Below, piece by piece: positions 1-8,334 of a stretch of 64,000 bases of DNA. Source of the stretch: JAJDTR01 sp965220415 (GTDB taxonomy: Bacteria; Poribacteria; WGA-4E; JAJDTR01). Every line of letters begins with the position of its first letter. Positions within the stretch are counted from its first letter, which is position 1. The notes beneath the pieces are model-generated. The model saw only the letters and a program-made list of their open reading frames with translations, had not been told where the DNA came from and searched no databases. The position numbers and the translations under genes are program-made. Location: contig OZ244829.1 in the NCBI GenBank assembly GCA_965220415.1, forward strand, positions 5,208,001 to 5,272,000, given 5' to 3'.

Positions 1-1086
1 TTCGGCGCACACAACTATATCAAGAAACCGTTTTCAAGCGAAGAACTGATTGCAATGCTAGACAAGCTGAAGAGTCTGCAGCAGGAAAACATCCTTGCAA
101 CGGGGGAAGATGTCGTAGTATCTTCCAATAACAGCGACAAACTTTCGCCACATCGAAATATCGTGGGAAAGAGTCAGCAGATGCAGGAGATTCTGAGCGC
201 CCTTGCGAACGTGGCGGCATCCGATAGTAACGTGTTAATTTATGGCGAACAGGGTGTTGGGAAGGCATTGCTGGCAAGATCTATTCATTCGAATAGTCCA
301 CGCAAATACCAACCCTATGTCCGTGTAAACTGCTCAAATCAGTCGCAAGTCGGGTTGCACGACGATTTATTTGGAGGGGCAATAAACACAGGCGGTCAAC
401 GGTCAGGGAGGCTTGAGCTTATTCACGGCCGCACCCTCTTTTTGGCTGATATAGAAAACTTACCGCATGAGATGCAGATGAATCTACTTCAGGTGCTTGA
501 AGATGGCGAGTACGAGTTTGACGACAGCGCAGGCAATGAACAATTAGACGTGCGCTTAATTGCCACGACCACGCAGAATCTCCGGGAGAGAGTCAGATTG
601 GGTGAATTCCGAGAAGATTTGTTCTATCGGTTAAACGTTGTTCCGCTTTTTTTACCTCCGCTGCGTGAACGACAGGAAGATATACCACTTCTTATCACTC
701 ATTTCATAGATTTGTTCTCCCCACGCCGAGACACCTTCATGACATCGGAGGCGATTAATTTGCTTGCAGCATATACTTGGCCCGGAAATGTGAGCGAGTT
801 GAAAAATCTCATCGAACGGCTAGTCACAATGAGCGGTGGTTGCCCTATTTCTGCTGAGGATATTCCCATTGAACTGAAAGTACCAACTCCCGCCAACTTA
901 GATGATACGATGTGCGGCACCTCGTTCCGCGAAATTGTCCAGTCTACGGAACGCGAGCTAATTGCTTGGGCAATGCGGAAAACGAACGGGAATAAAACAC
1001 AGTCGGCTAAGTTGCTCAAAATGAAACCATCTACCTTCCGCGATGCGCTTGCCAAGTATATTGATGAAATCGGATGGGGCACTTAA
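1..1086 (+). CDS. NtrC-type response regulator, C-terminal part (5' truncated by window edge)
   Basis: The frame is open from the first base, so the start and most of the receiver domain lie upstream. The fragment opens with FGAHNYIKKPF, the last strand of a response-regulator receiver with its Lys-Pro. An AAA+ domain of the sigma-54-activator family follows (about 160-840), then a Fis-type helix-turn-helix (about 940-1080). The P-loop GEQGVGK (244-264) and the arginine segment REDLFYRL are conserved. Two key motifs are not: the GAFTGA loop reads AINTGG (379-396) and Walker B reads LFLADI instead of LFLDEI (436-453). It probably acts as a cytoplasmic DNA-binding regulator, but sigma-54 activation looks doubtful. 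The partner kinase is not in view. Confidence 0.85.
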   Translation, partial: FGAHNYIKKPFSSEELIAMLDKLKSLQQENILATGEDVVVSSNNSDKLSPHRNIVGKSQQMQEILSALANVAASDSNVLIYGEQGVGKALLARSIHSNSPRKYQPYVRVNCSNQSQVGLHDDLFGGAINTGGQRSGRLELIHGRTLFLADIENLPHEMQMNLLQVLEDGEYEFDDSAGNEQLDVRLIATTTQNLRERVRLGEFREDLFYRLNVVPLFLPPLRERQEDIPLLITHFIDLFSPRRDTFMTSEAINLLAAYTWPGNVSELKNLIERLVTMSGGCPISAEDIPIELKVPTPANLDDTMCGTSFREIVQSTERELIAWAMRKTNGNKTQSAKLLKMKPSTFRDALAKYIDEIGWGT

Positions 1087-1180
1087 GTTTACAAATTACG
1101 CCGGATTTCTTGCCACATCCACCACGGGATCTCCGATGACAGGTTCCGAATACGCGGCAGCCTCTTACTTCACTGAATGT

Positions 1181-1744
1181 ATGACTAGAGATGAGAAACG
1201 TCAACGTATTCGCGAAGAAATGCTCCGTACGCGTGACAGTATCCCCTCCCCGGTGCGTCATGAATTGAGCAGGGTTATTAACGCGCGGGTGATTGACTTT
1301 ATTGAGACGGGTGCGATAAATACGGTTATGCTCTACCTTAGCATGCGGAGCGAAGTTGACACACACGACCTGCTCGTTTATCTGTTGCGCACAAACAGAA
1401 TTGCCCTTGCACCGACGATCGAAGCGAAGCATCTTGTTCCCCGGCGCATTTCCAACACCAGTACACAGCTTAAGCGCCATCGTTACGGTATGCTCCAGCC
1501 GGACCAAGATGTTTGCTCCAAGTTCCCTCTCAATCAGATTGATCTGATAATTGTCCCTGGAATCGCTTTCGATCTAAAGAAACATCGCATTGGATACGGA
1601 GGCGGATATTACGATAGATTCCTGCCGGAGTGCCCGCAAGCAACCTGGATGGGATTAGCGTTTGAGGACCAGTTTATTCAGGACACTCTGCCACAATCAT
1701 GGGATGTGGCACTGCATTTCATCGTTACCGAGAAATGTAGTTGA
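1181..1744 (+). CDS. fau: 5-formyltetrahydrofolate cyclo-ligase
   Basis: The predicted 187-residue cytoplasmic enzyme converts 5-formyl-THF to 5,10-methenyl-THF using ATP, recycling folate for one-carbon metabolism. The family signature GYGGGYYDRFL lies near the C terminus (about 1594-1626), preceded by DLIIVPGIAFD. The N-terminal helix with KRQRIREEMLRTRD is typical. The frame is open further upstream and overlaps the preceding regulator. I chose ATG 1181 because it gives the usual family length of about 190 residues. ATG 1136 is an alternative, and neither has a clear Shine-Dalgarno site. Confidence 0.88.
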   Translation: MTRDEKRQRIREEMLRTRDSIPSPVRHELSRVINARVIDFIETGAINTVMLYLSMRSEVDTHDLLVYLLRTNRIALAPTIEAKHLVPRRISNTSTQLKRHRYGMLQPDQDVCSKFPLNQIDLIIVPGIAFDLKKHRIGYGGGYYDRFLPECPQATWMGLAFEDQFIQDTLPQSWDVALHFIVTEKCS

Positions 1745-1862
1745 CAGGAACAAAATATCGCACGTCGCTATTTCCGATGCATTGGTTGCTACTTACAGGA
1801 TTCAACTGTTGCAAACACCCATCCAAAACGGACTAGAAAACGAAAGGTATTGACGACACAAA

Positions 1863-2654
1863 ATGAAAATCGGTATTACACAACTCCTGCTTGGGAATAT
1901 GTCGCTTGACGATGTATTCGGTTTATGCATTGATGCTGGGTATGACGCCATTGAACTCACCTTCGGCGAAGGTAGAGAACTCGATATTAACATGAGTCCG
2001 TCAGAGATTGCCGGGGTTGGCGAGAAATGTGCCATGGCGGGAATTGAAATTAGCAGCATTATCGCCAACTACGGTGACAGCGGAAATCTACTGAGTCTGG
2101 ACGCGAACCAACGGGAGAAGGGTGTCAGATCAGTGACTCGCAGCCTAGAGATTGCAGGAATATTGGGGGTTGACACCATTCTCCTGCATCCTGGACAACT
2201 AACGGTTGAAGGCACCTATCAAGTAGTTTGGGACAATCTTCGTGATATCCTAAAAAATCTTGCACCCGTAGCCGCTTCAAACAGAGCCGCAATCGGTCTC
2301 GAAAATGTGTGGAATAAATTTCTGCTAAGTCCTAAAGAAACACGAGAATTTGTTGATGCCGTCAACAATGAATGGGTTGGTGTTTACTTGGACACCGCCA
2401 ATATGATGGCTTACGGCTATCCGGAGCACTGGATTCGGGCCCTTGGTTCGCGAATCAAATGCGTTCATTTCAAGGACTTCAAGCGCGGAGAGCACCAATT
2501 TGTCAACCTCTTGGATGGAGACACCGATTGGCCCTGTGTCATGCGTGAACTTAGAGCGATCGGTTATGATCGATACGTTATACACGAAGTCGGTGGCGAT
2601 CGTGCCGCGCAGATTGACATCGCCAAGCGTATGCGTCGAATCGTCGATATGTAA
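1863..2654 (+). CDS. Sugar phosphate isomerase/epimerase family TIM-barrel protein
   Basis: A 263-residue protein of the AP-endonuclease-2/xylose-isomerase-like TIM-barrel family. These are typically divalent-metal isomerases or epimerases acting on sugars, inositols or ketoses. The likely metal ligands are visible in order: E147 in GLENV, D177 in YLDTAN, H202 in CVHFKD and E242 in IHEV. There is no signal peptide, so it should be cytoplasmic. The exact substrate cannot be read from sequence. A second family member follows 119 bp downstream on the same strand and a PhyH oxygenase follows that, suggesting a small catabolic cluster. The start at ATG 1863 has only a weak ribosome-binding site. 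Confidence 0.85.
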   Translation: MKIGITQLLLGNMSLDDVFGLCIDAGYDAIELTFGEGRELDINMSPSEIAGVGEKCAMAGIEISSIIANYGDSGNLLSLDANQREKGVRSVTRSLEIAGILGVDTILLHPGQLTVEGTYQVVWDNLRDILKNLAPVAASNRAAIGLENVWNKFLLSPKETREFVDAVNNEWVGVYLDTANMMAYGYPEHWIRALGSRIKCVHFKDFKRGEHQFVNLLDGDTDWPCVMRELRAIGYDRYVIHEVGGDRAAQIDIAKRMRRIVDM

Positions 2655-2773
2655 TGAGATCGAATAGAGGGAGAGATTCACTCGCTTGGTCAATTCAACT
2701 CCATGCTTAGTCACGCTAGGTGAACCACTCTCCTGAATGAAAAAACAATGAAATGCTCTGAAAGGACAAACCT

Positions 2774-3568
2774 GTGAAGCACACAATCGGCTGTACAACC
2801 CGTCCCTACGAATCACTCACGTTCTCCGAAGCATGTGACCACATTTCTGCTGCCGGATATACCGATGTCGCCGTGTTTGCCAACGCCGGTCGGAATCCGG
2901 TAAGAGCCGATAGCGCGAGTGCAGAAATCAGGGAAACCGGTAGAACGGCAGCAAATGCCGGATTAACGACTTCAGCCTTGATGGGAAGTGTTCGATTCTT
3001 AGATGAGGGGCTGGAAGCTTCCCTTGACGATTACAAGCGGCTTATTGACAACGCCGCCTCACTCGGCGCGAAGTGGCTGCTTGATTGCGGTACCGCAAGC
3101 GAAGCGTACTACAAGGACTACTATGAATTGATGCGTCGCGCGGCTCCTCACGCCGCCCAAGCAGGAGTCAATATTGCCTTAAAACCACATGGCGGCATAA
3201 GCCTAACGGGGCAAGATCTTGTCAAAGCAGATCGGGAAGTAAGTCACCCGGCGTTTGGTATCTGCTACGATCCAGGTAATATTATTTACTATACGAAGGG
3301 AGGACTTCGTCCAGAAACCGATATTGACGCAGTCGCATCCAAGGTCACCACGGCGATTATAAAGGACTGTGTAGTTCAGGACGGAGAACCCGATGTCATG
3401 GTGACTCCCGGCGAAGGGCTGGTCGATTTCAGGAAAGTTCTGGGTGGGCTTGTAGCAGGTGGATTTGATGGCCCACTATATGTTGAGTGTGTAGGCGGAT
3501 CCACATTGAATGAAATCAACGCGAATATAGCATCGACATTGGAATTTGTGAGGGATGTTCTATCGTGA
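2774..3568 (+). CDS. Second sugar phosphate isomerase/epimerase family protein
   Basis: A 264-residue protein, again a TIM barrel of the xylose-isomerase-like family but divergent from its neighbour. Candidate metal or active-site residues are H139 (LKPHGG), D166 (CYDPGN), the KD pair in AIIKDC and E238 (LYVECV). The first ligand position, usually Glu, reads Lys (ALKPHGG), so chemistry may differ from the upstream paralogue. The start is GTG 2774, chosen because AAAGGA (2761-2766) lies at correct spacing. It is cytoplasmic with no membrane segment. Substrate unknown; context suggests sugar or polyol catabolism. Confidence 0.82.
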   Translation: MKHTIGCTTRPYESLTFSEACDHISAAGYTDVAVFANAGRNPVRADSASAEIRETGRTAANAGLTTSALMGSVRFLDEGLEASLDDYKRLIDNAASLGAKWLLDCGTASEAYYKDYYELMRRAAPHAAQAGVNIALKPHGGISLTGQDLVKADREVSHPAFGICYDPGNIIYYTKGGLRPETDIDAVASKVTTAIIKDCVVQDGEPDVMVTPGEGLVDFRKVLGGLVAGGFDGPLYVECVGGSTLNEINANIASTLEFVRDVLS

Positions 3569-3705
3569 GATGATTGCCAGATCTCTTATTGTTGAATGCC
3601 GAAACGAAATTTCTAATTCTGTGGTCGACAAACACTGGACTTGAGCACCACAAAGGGAGCCCCCTATATGATAATAGTCGGCGGAGAGACTGAGGAGGCG
3701 AAGAA

Positions 3706-4505
3706 GTGCCACTGAATAGTAGTTACCCGGTGTTTGAAGCGAAAATAAGCCCGAAACTGTTTGAATATTTCCGGACGCACGGTTATGTGGTTCTTGCGGA
3801 TGCTCTTACTTCAGATGAAGTCATGCATTTTGTCCGACTCTATGACAATGATAGGGAAAAGTTCGGTCCGCCAAATTGTTGGCATCCTTTCGACCGATAT
3901 CAAACACGAAATTGCAATATTGCAATGCTCTCGTCACCTCACCGGGATTTGATAATTCACTGTGCCATCCTAAAATCCTTCCCGTCATTACATTCCTGAT
4001 GGGTGGGCCGGTGTGTTTCTCCGAAATTTGCCTTCGCCACATGGCTCCATATGTTGGAGAGCCACACCAAAACTTTCACCGAGACCGTCCACATTGGGAA
4101 AATCATCCGCTTCGCATGGACTACATGCAACTTATGCTTTATCTCACCGACGTTGACGAGAGCACACATTGTTTTTCGATTTCGCCTGAATCCGTCAACA
4201 ATCCCATCCTGGATGGAAGAGCCCAGCTAGAGAGGAACGGGACCATAGATTTTCACGGGTCCGCTGGCACAGTGGTGCTTTTCAATATCTCCCTGCTTCA
4301 CACGGCAACGGTTCGCACGACGCAAAAAGAGCGGAAAACCGTGCAGGCGTATTATGGACACCGCTATCGTCCTTTTTTGAGCAATTGTTCAGTGATACCA
4401 CCGCGTTTTTGGCGTAATTCCGCAGATCCGGAGGTGCGAGCGTTTTACGGAAATCTTAACGACACCAGCAAAGTTTTCCAGTCCGCGTTTTTGCCTAGAA
4501 GTTGA
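3706..4505 (+). pseudogene. Phytanoyl-CoA dioxygenase family protein, frameshifted
   Basis: Two overlapping frames together make one PhyH-type Fe(II)/2-oxoglutarate dioxygenase of about 266 residues. The first frame starts at GTG 3706 behind a good GAGGAGG site (3692-3698) and carries the N-terminal half through IAMLSSPHRD. The second frame resumes with DNSLCHPKILPV and carries the iron ligands in FHRDRPHW and the distal His in SLLHTATVRTT, to the stop at 4505. The break is explained by loss of one T in TTT at 3948-3950: adding one T restores SPHRDFDNSLCHP. It is either a recent pseudogene or a sequencing/assembly error. The substrate is unknown. Confidence 0.8.
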
Positions 4506-4654
4506 TGAATTTCTCTGACATACGAGACAAGAAATTGCAGGGGTTTAATGTCAATCAGCAACGTCCATTCAACACTGTCGCGACATTTAAAATGGGGTGC
4601 ACCAAGGCGAATAGCAGAAAAATCGCATACCGAAAGAAAAATGCAGAAATAAAC

Positions 4655-4683
4655 TTGACATTGCCCAGTCAGTTTGTTATAAT
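4655..4683 (+). promoter_or_regulatory. Consensus sigma-70 promoter upstream of the str operon
   Basis: TTGACA (4655-4660) and TATAAT (4678-4683) are both perfect consensus hexamers separated by exactly 17 bases. A start site near 4690 is expected. It is the first promoter-like signal ahead of rpsL, about 460 bp upstream. Confidence 0.85.
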
Positions 4684-4689
4684 TCCACG

Positions 4690-4829
4690 CTTGGTGTCAC
4701 ATTGTCCCTACTGACGGTTGCAGAAAGGGAGGCAAGCTATTCCGAAAAACCTTTATTATCTTTCGTAGTTAATGTTGGTTTTTAATTGAGAAGATGCCTT
4801 TGTGAGCCCCTTTCGGGGCTTTATTTTTG
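4690..4829 (+). ncRNA. Candidate short transcript (sRNA or attenuated leader) before rpsL
   Basis: This is the interval between the consensus promoter and an intrinsic terminator, giving an RNA of about 140 nt. Two nested pairings can be drawn near its 5' end: GCTTG (4689-4693) with CAAGC (4733-4737), and TCCCT (4705-4709) with AGGGA (4726-4730). A strong Shine-Dalgarno-like AAGGGAGG sits at 4725-4732 without an ATG, GTG or TTG at proper distance. It matches no RNA family I can recognise: SRP RNA, RNase P and tmRNA signatures are all absent. It may be a free sRNA or the attenuated leader of the operon. Confidence 0.35.
4805..4829 (+). terminator. Intrinsic terminator in the str leader
   Basis: A six-base-pair stem AGCCCC (4805-4810)/GGGGCT (4815-4820) with a TTTC tetraloop is followed by TTATTTTTG. 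It lies about 115 nt after the predicted start site of the consensus promoter and about 315 nt before rpsL. Confidence 0.8.
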
Positions 4830-4856
4830 TCTATAGCATTAAATTGTGCTTGTAAT
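4827..4856 (+). promoter_or_regulatory. Possible second promoter immediately after the leader terminator
   Basis: TTGTCT (4827-4832) and TGTAAT (4851-4856) with an 18-base spacer form a weaker sigma-70-like promoter overlapping the U-tract of the terminator. If real, it would transcribe rpsL independently of the upstream short RNA. Confidence 0.3.
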
Positions 4857-5145
4857 GCTCTCACGCAAATAGTTTTTGCGCCACCGTGTAGAGGCGACAC
4901 CTAATTCCGGAAACAGGTGATTTTACACCTTGTTGAAATTACCAAGTGTTAAACCGGAAGCGAGCGGTTCCCAGCATTGAGCCAACGGGAAGGTGAGAGC
5001 TGGCGGGGTTTGTCGCTGTCTTCTAAAACGCGTCACACACTGGAATTAACGCTAGAGGCCTCAATCTGGTGCGCGTTGTTCCCACTTTGAACGCTCAGAT
5101 GTAATTTAAACTAAGGAATTAACAATTACTTCGCCGGAGAAGAAC
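4857..5145 (+). promoter_or_regulatory. Structured 5' leader of rpsL
   Basis: This is a noncoding leader with no ORF I would accept. It contains an outer inverted repeat TTCCGG (4905-4910)/CCGGAA (4954-4959) enclosing a small hairpin AGGTG (4915-4919)/CACCT (4926-4930). A further CGCAA/TTGCG pair lies around 4864-4880. The short motif GGAATTAAC occurs twice (near 5042 and 5116). Ribosomal-protein autoregulation is possible but cannot be shown here. Confidence 0.35.
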
Positions 5146-5517
5146 ATGCCAACAATCAATCAATTAGTAAGAAAGCCTCGAAAGAAAACTGTCAAGCAGA
5201 CAAAATCCCCGGTGCTTCAAAGTTGCCCACAGAGGCGTGGAATTTGCTTGCAGGTAAAGACTGTAAACCCCAAGAAACCGAATTCCGCCCTGCGAAAAGT
5301 TGCACGTGTGCGATTCACGACGGGGCTTGAAGCCACATGTTACATTCCCGGAATCGATCACAATCTTCAGGAGCACTCTGTTGTGTTGGTGCGGGGAGGT
5401 AGGGTCAAGGATTTATCCAATGTCAGATATCATATAGTTCGGGGAACACTGGATACAGCAGGGGTTGAGAATCGTCGGCAAGGCCGATCAAAATATGGAG
5501 CGAAGAAAGTTGGCTAG
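5146..5517 (+). CDS. rpsL: 30S ribosomal protein S12
   Basis: S12 (123 residues) sits at the 30S decoding centre and contributes to accuracy. The PKKPNSALRK and RGGRVKDL blocks are intact, with Lys43 and Lys88, the residues classically altered in streptomycin resistance, both in the sensitive form. ATG 5146 follows GGAG at short spacing. It is the first gene of the str block, 54 bp before rpsG. Confidence 0.98.
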   Translation: MPTINQLVRKPRKKTVKQTKSPVLQSCPQRRGICLQVKTVNPKKPNSALRKVARVRFTTGLEATCYIPGIDHNLQEHSVVLVRGGRVKDLSNVRYHIVRGTLDTAGVENRRQGRSKYGAKKVG

Positions 5518-5571
5518 AAATGTTAAGCCGGAGACTATGATGTTGATTTTAGGTCTCGGATGGAGAGGAAT

Positions 5572-6042
5572 ATGCCAAGGCGCAAGATTGCCGTCAAGCG
5601 CGAATTAGTGCCGGACCCTAAGTTTGATAGCACACTGATTACAAAGTTTGTAAATTGCTTGATGCTGGATGGAAAGAGAAGTACTGCCCAGAGGGTATTG
5701 TATGGGAGTTTGGATATAGTAGGCGCCAAAACCAAGCAGGATGGTCTCACTGTTTTTCGTCAAGCGATTAATAATGTCAAACCTGTCCTGGAAGTTCGTT
5801 CTCGGCGCGTTGGCGGACAGACCTATCAAGTTCCTGTTGATGTTAAGGCGGAAAGGCGAACAACATTGGCGTTTAGGTGGATTCTCCAATCGGCAAGGGC
5901 GCGAGGGGAAAAGACAATGGAAGCACGCTTGGCAGGCGAACTGTTAGATGCTTCGAAAAATGAAGGCGCCGCGATTCGTAGAAAGTTCGAACAACATCGA
6001 ATGGCAGAAGCAAACCGTGCGTTTGCCCACTATCGATGGTAA
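5572..6042 (+). CDS. rpsG: 30S ribosomal protein S7
   Basis: S7 (156 residues) nucleates assembly of the 30S head by binding the 3' domain of 16S rRNA. The start is ATG 5572 (MPRRKIAVKRE, the family N terminus), preceded by GGAGAGGA. An in-frame ATG twelve bases earlier, at 5560, would overlap that ribosome-binding site and is less likely. Conserved LPDPKF-like and LMLDGKRSTA segments are present. fusA follows after 50 bp. Confidence 0.97.
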   Translation: MPRRKIAVKRELVPDPKFDSTLITKFVNCLMLDGKRSTAQRVLYGSLDIVGAKTKQDGLTVFRQAINNVKPVLEVRSRRVGGQTYQVPVDVKAERRTTLAFRWILQSARARGEKTMEARLAGELLDASKNEGAAIRRKFEQHRMAEANRAFAHYRW

Positions 6043-6092
6043 GTGCTACCTGATGGAAATTCTTTAAATTTCGTTACGGTGGATTTTAGATT

Positions 6093-8228
6093 ATGAAGTC
6101 TGAGTTGAAGCAACAGTCCACATCTGAAAGTCGTAAGTCAATCGACCCGCGCCGTTTTAGTTTGGCTTCCACGCGAAACATCGGCATCATGGCACACATT
6201 GATGCTGGCAAAACGACGGTGACCGAGCGGATTCTGTACTATACGGGGCGTGTGCATCGTTTGGGCGAAGTGCATGAAGGTACGACAACGATGGATTGGA
6301 TGGTCCAGGAACAGGAGCGAGGAATCACGATTACAGCGGCAGCAACCGCCTGCCGGTGGAACGACAATCGCATCAATATCATTGATACTCCTGGACACAT
6401 AGATTTTACTGTTGAAGTTGAGAGATCTTTGCGAGTGCTTGATGGCGCTGTAGCGGTGTTTTGTGCTGTTGGGGGTGTCGAACCTCAATCAGAAACAGTC
6501 TGGAGGCAGGCGGACAAGTACAGTGTGCCGCGCGTGGCACTGATTAACAAGATGGACCGCACAGGTGCCGATTTCTTTCGGACAGTTGAAATGATGACAG
6601 ATCGACTTGGCACAACTGCCATTCCGATTCAGTTGCCGATTGGATCCGCAGAGCAATTCAAAGGCGTTGTGGATCTGATTGAATATAAGGGTTTCGCGTG
6701 GGATGACGCGAATCTAGGCACCACAGTCCATGAAATTGACATTCCCGAAGAGATGATGGGAATGGTTGCCGAGTACCGTTCTAACCTGATAGAGACAATC
6801 GTTGAGTGGGATGATGATCTGTTGGCGAAATATTTTGATGGCGTCGAGTTGTCTGAAGCCGAGATTAGAGCAGGCTTGAGAAATGCTACTTTAAGTGGAA
6901 AGGTTGTGCCCGTCCTATGTGGTTCGGCATTGAAAAATAAGGGTGTACAACCGCTTTTGGATGCAATCGTTTCCTATCTTCCTTCACCAATAGATGTTCC
7001 TCCAATCGAAGCTCTGAACCCTGAAACTCAAGAAATGGAAGAGCGTTTGCCTAGTGATGATGAACCGTTTTGCGCTTTGGCATTCAAGATAATGTCGGAT
7101 CCGCATGTGGGCAAATTGACGTTCCTGCGCGTTTATTCAGGCGTTTTAACTCGAGGAGCAACTGTTTACAACAGTACACGTGGTAAGCGCGAAAGAATCG
7201 GCAGGCTCATGCAAATGCATGCTAACAAGCGTGAGGAACGGGATGCCGTCTACGCTGGCGACATCGTTGCTGCCATTGGTCTCAAGGATATTGCGACAGG
7301 AGACACGATCTGTGATCGGGATGCGCTAATTACGCTGGACACAATGGTTTTTCCGTTGCCGGTCATGTCCGTTGCCGTGGAACCTTGCACGAAATCTGAT
7401 GTAGATAAGTTGAACCTGGCACTTCTCAAGTTGGCGGAGGAAGATCCGACGTTTAAGGTGCATCAAGATAGTGAGACAGGCCAAACCCTACTATCAGGGA
7501 TGGGCGAGCTACACCTTGAAATTATCGTGGATCGGCTGATTCGCGAGTTCAATGTTTCCGCGAACATCGGGAATCCGCAGGTTGCGTATCGCGAAACAAT
7601 TCAAAGACACGCTACATCGGAAGGAAAGTTTGTGAAGCAATCAGGTGGACGCGGGCAATATGGGCATGTCGCCATTGAAATCTTCCCGTTAGAAAAAGGT
7701 TCAGAGTATGAATTCGTTGATGATACTAAAGGCGGAATTATACCTCAGGAATATATCCCGGCAATCAACAAGGGCATCCAAAATTCCATGAATACCGGGG
7801 TGTTGGCGGATTATCCTGTTGTTGACGTCGGTGTGCGGTTATACGATGGCTCCTTCCATGCTGTAGATTCGTCCGAAATGGCGTTTTCAATCGCAGCGTC
7901 AATGGCATTCAAAGAGGCTGTGAAGCGTGCAGGACCGATTCTGCTTGAACCAGTTATGAAAGTGGAAGTTATTGTCCCTGATGAATATTTGGGCAAGGTG
8001 ATTGGGGATTTAAATGCGCGTCGCGCGCAAATCCTTCAAACAGATCTTCAACAGAAATCGCGTGTTCATGTGATTCAAGCTTCAGTGCCGCTTTCCGAAA
8101 TGTTTGGGTATGTTAAAACGCTTCGTTCATTGACACAAGGACGCGCAAATTATTCCATGGAGTTTTCACACTACAGTAGTGTGCCTTCCAGCGTTGCGCA
8201 AGACATCATTTCCTTGAAAAAAGTTTAG
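6093..8228 (+). CDS. fusA: Elongation factor G
   Basis: EF-G (711 residues) is the translocation GTPase. The G motifs are clear: AHIDAGKT (34-41), DTPGHIDF, NKMDR and the SA-containing G5. Domains II to V follow, with GRGQYGHV and the C-terminal PLSEMFGYVKTLRS segment. It carries an N-terminal extension of about 20 polar residues relative to E. coli. ATG 6093 has only a modest GGTGG upstream. It lies in the canonical position between rpsG and tuf and appears full-length. Confidence 0.98.
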   Translation: MKSELKQQSTSESRKSIDPRRFSLASTRNIGIMAHIDAGKTTVTERILYYTGRVHRLGEVHEGTTTMDWMVQEQERGITITAAATACRWNDNRINIIDTPGHIDFTVEVERSLRVLDGAVAVFCAVGGVEPQSETVWRQADKYSVPRVALINKMDRTGADFFRTVEMMTDRLGTTAIPIQLPIGSAEQFKGVVDLIEYKGFAWDDANLGTTVHEIDIPEEMMGMVAEYRSNLIETIVEWDDDLLAKYFDGVELSEAEIRAGLRNATLSGKVVPVLCGSALKNKGVQPLLDAIVSYLPSPIDVPPIEALNPETQEMEERLPSDDEPFCALAFKIMSDPHVGKLTFLRVYSGVLTRGATVYNSTRGKRERIGRLMQMHANKREERDAVYAGDIVAAIGLKDIATGDTICDRDALITLDTMVFPLPVMSVAVEPCTKSDVDKLNLALLKLAEEDPTFKVHQDSETGQTLLSGMGELHLEIIVDRLIREFNVSANIGNPQVAYRETIQRHATSEGKFVKQSGGRGQYGHVAIEIFPLEKGSEYEFVDDTKGGIIPQEYIPAINKGIQNSMNTGVLADYPVVDVGVRLYDGSFHAVDSSEMAFSIAASMAFKEAVKRAGPILLEPVMKVEVIVPDEYLGKVIGDLNARRAQILQTDLQQKSRVHVIQASVPLSEMFGYVKTLRSLTQGRANYSMEFSHYSSVPSSVAQDIISLKKV

Positions 8229-8229
8229 C

Positions 8230-8257
8230 GGCTTCGGTATCATGTGATGTCGAAGCC
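8230..8257 (+). other. Palindromic hairpin between fusA and tuf
   Basis: A 28-base near-palindrome directly follows the fusA stop. The outer stem is GGCTTCG (8230-8236)/CGAAGCC (8251-8257) and the inner stem ATCA/TGAT. There is no T-run, so it is not a classical terminator. It could be an mRNA stability or processing element separating tuf. Confidence 0.5.
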
Positions 8258-8334
8258 ACGTAGCTAGTTTTGTATCGTCTTACCAAGCCTTAAAGGTTTT
8301 TGGCTTATCTATGCGAGGAGGAAATTTATAACAA

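Noticed and set aside
4502..4714. A 70-codon open frame after the broken PhyH gene
   Set aside because: It runs through the consensus TTGACA/TATAAT promoter, has no ribosome-binding site and resembles no family.
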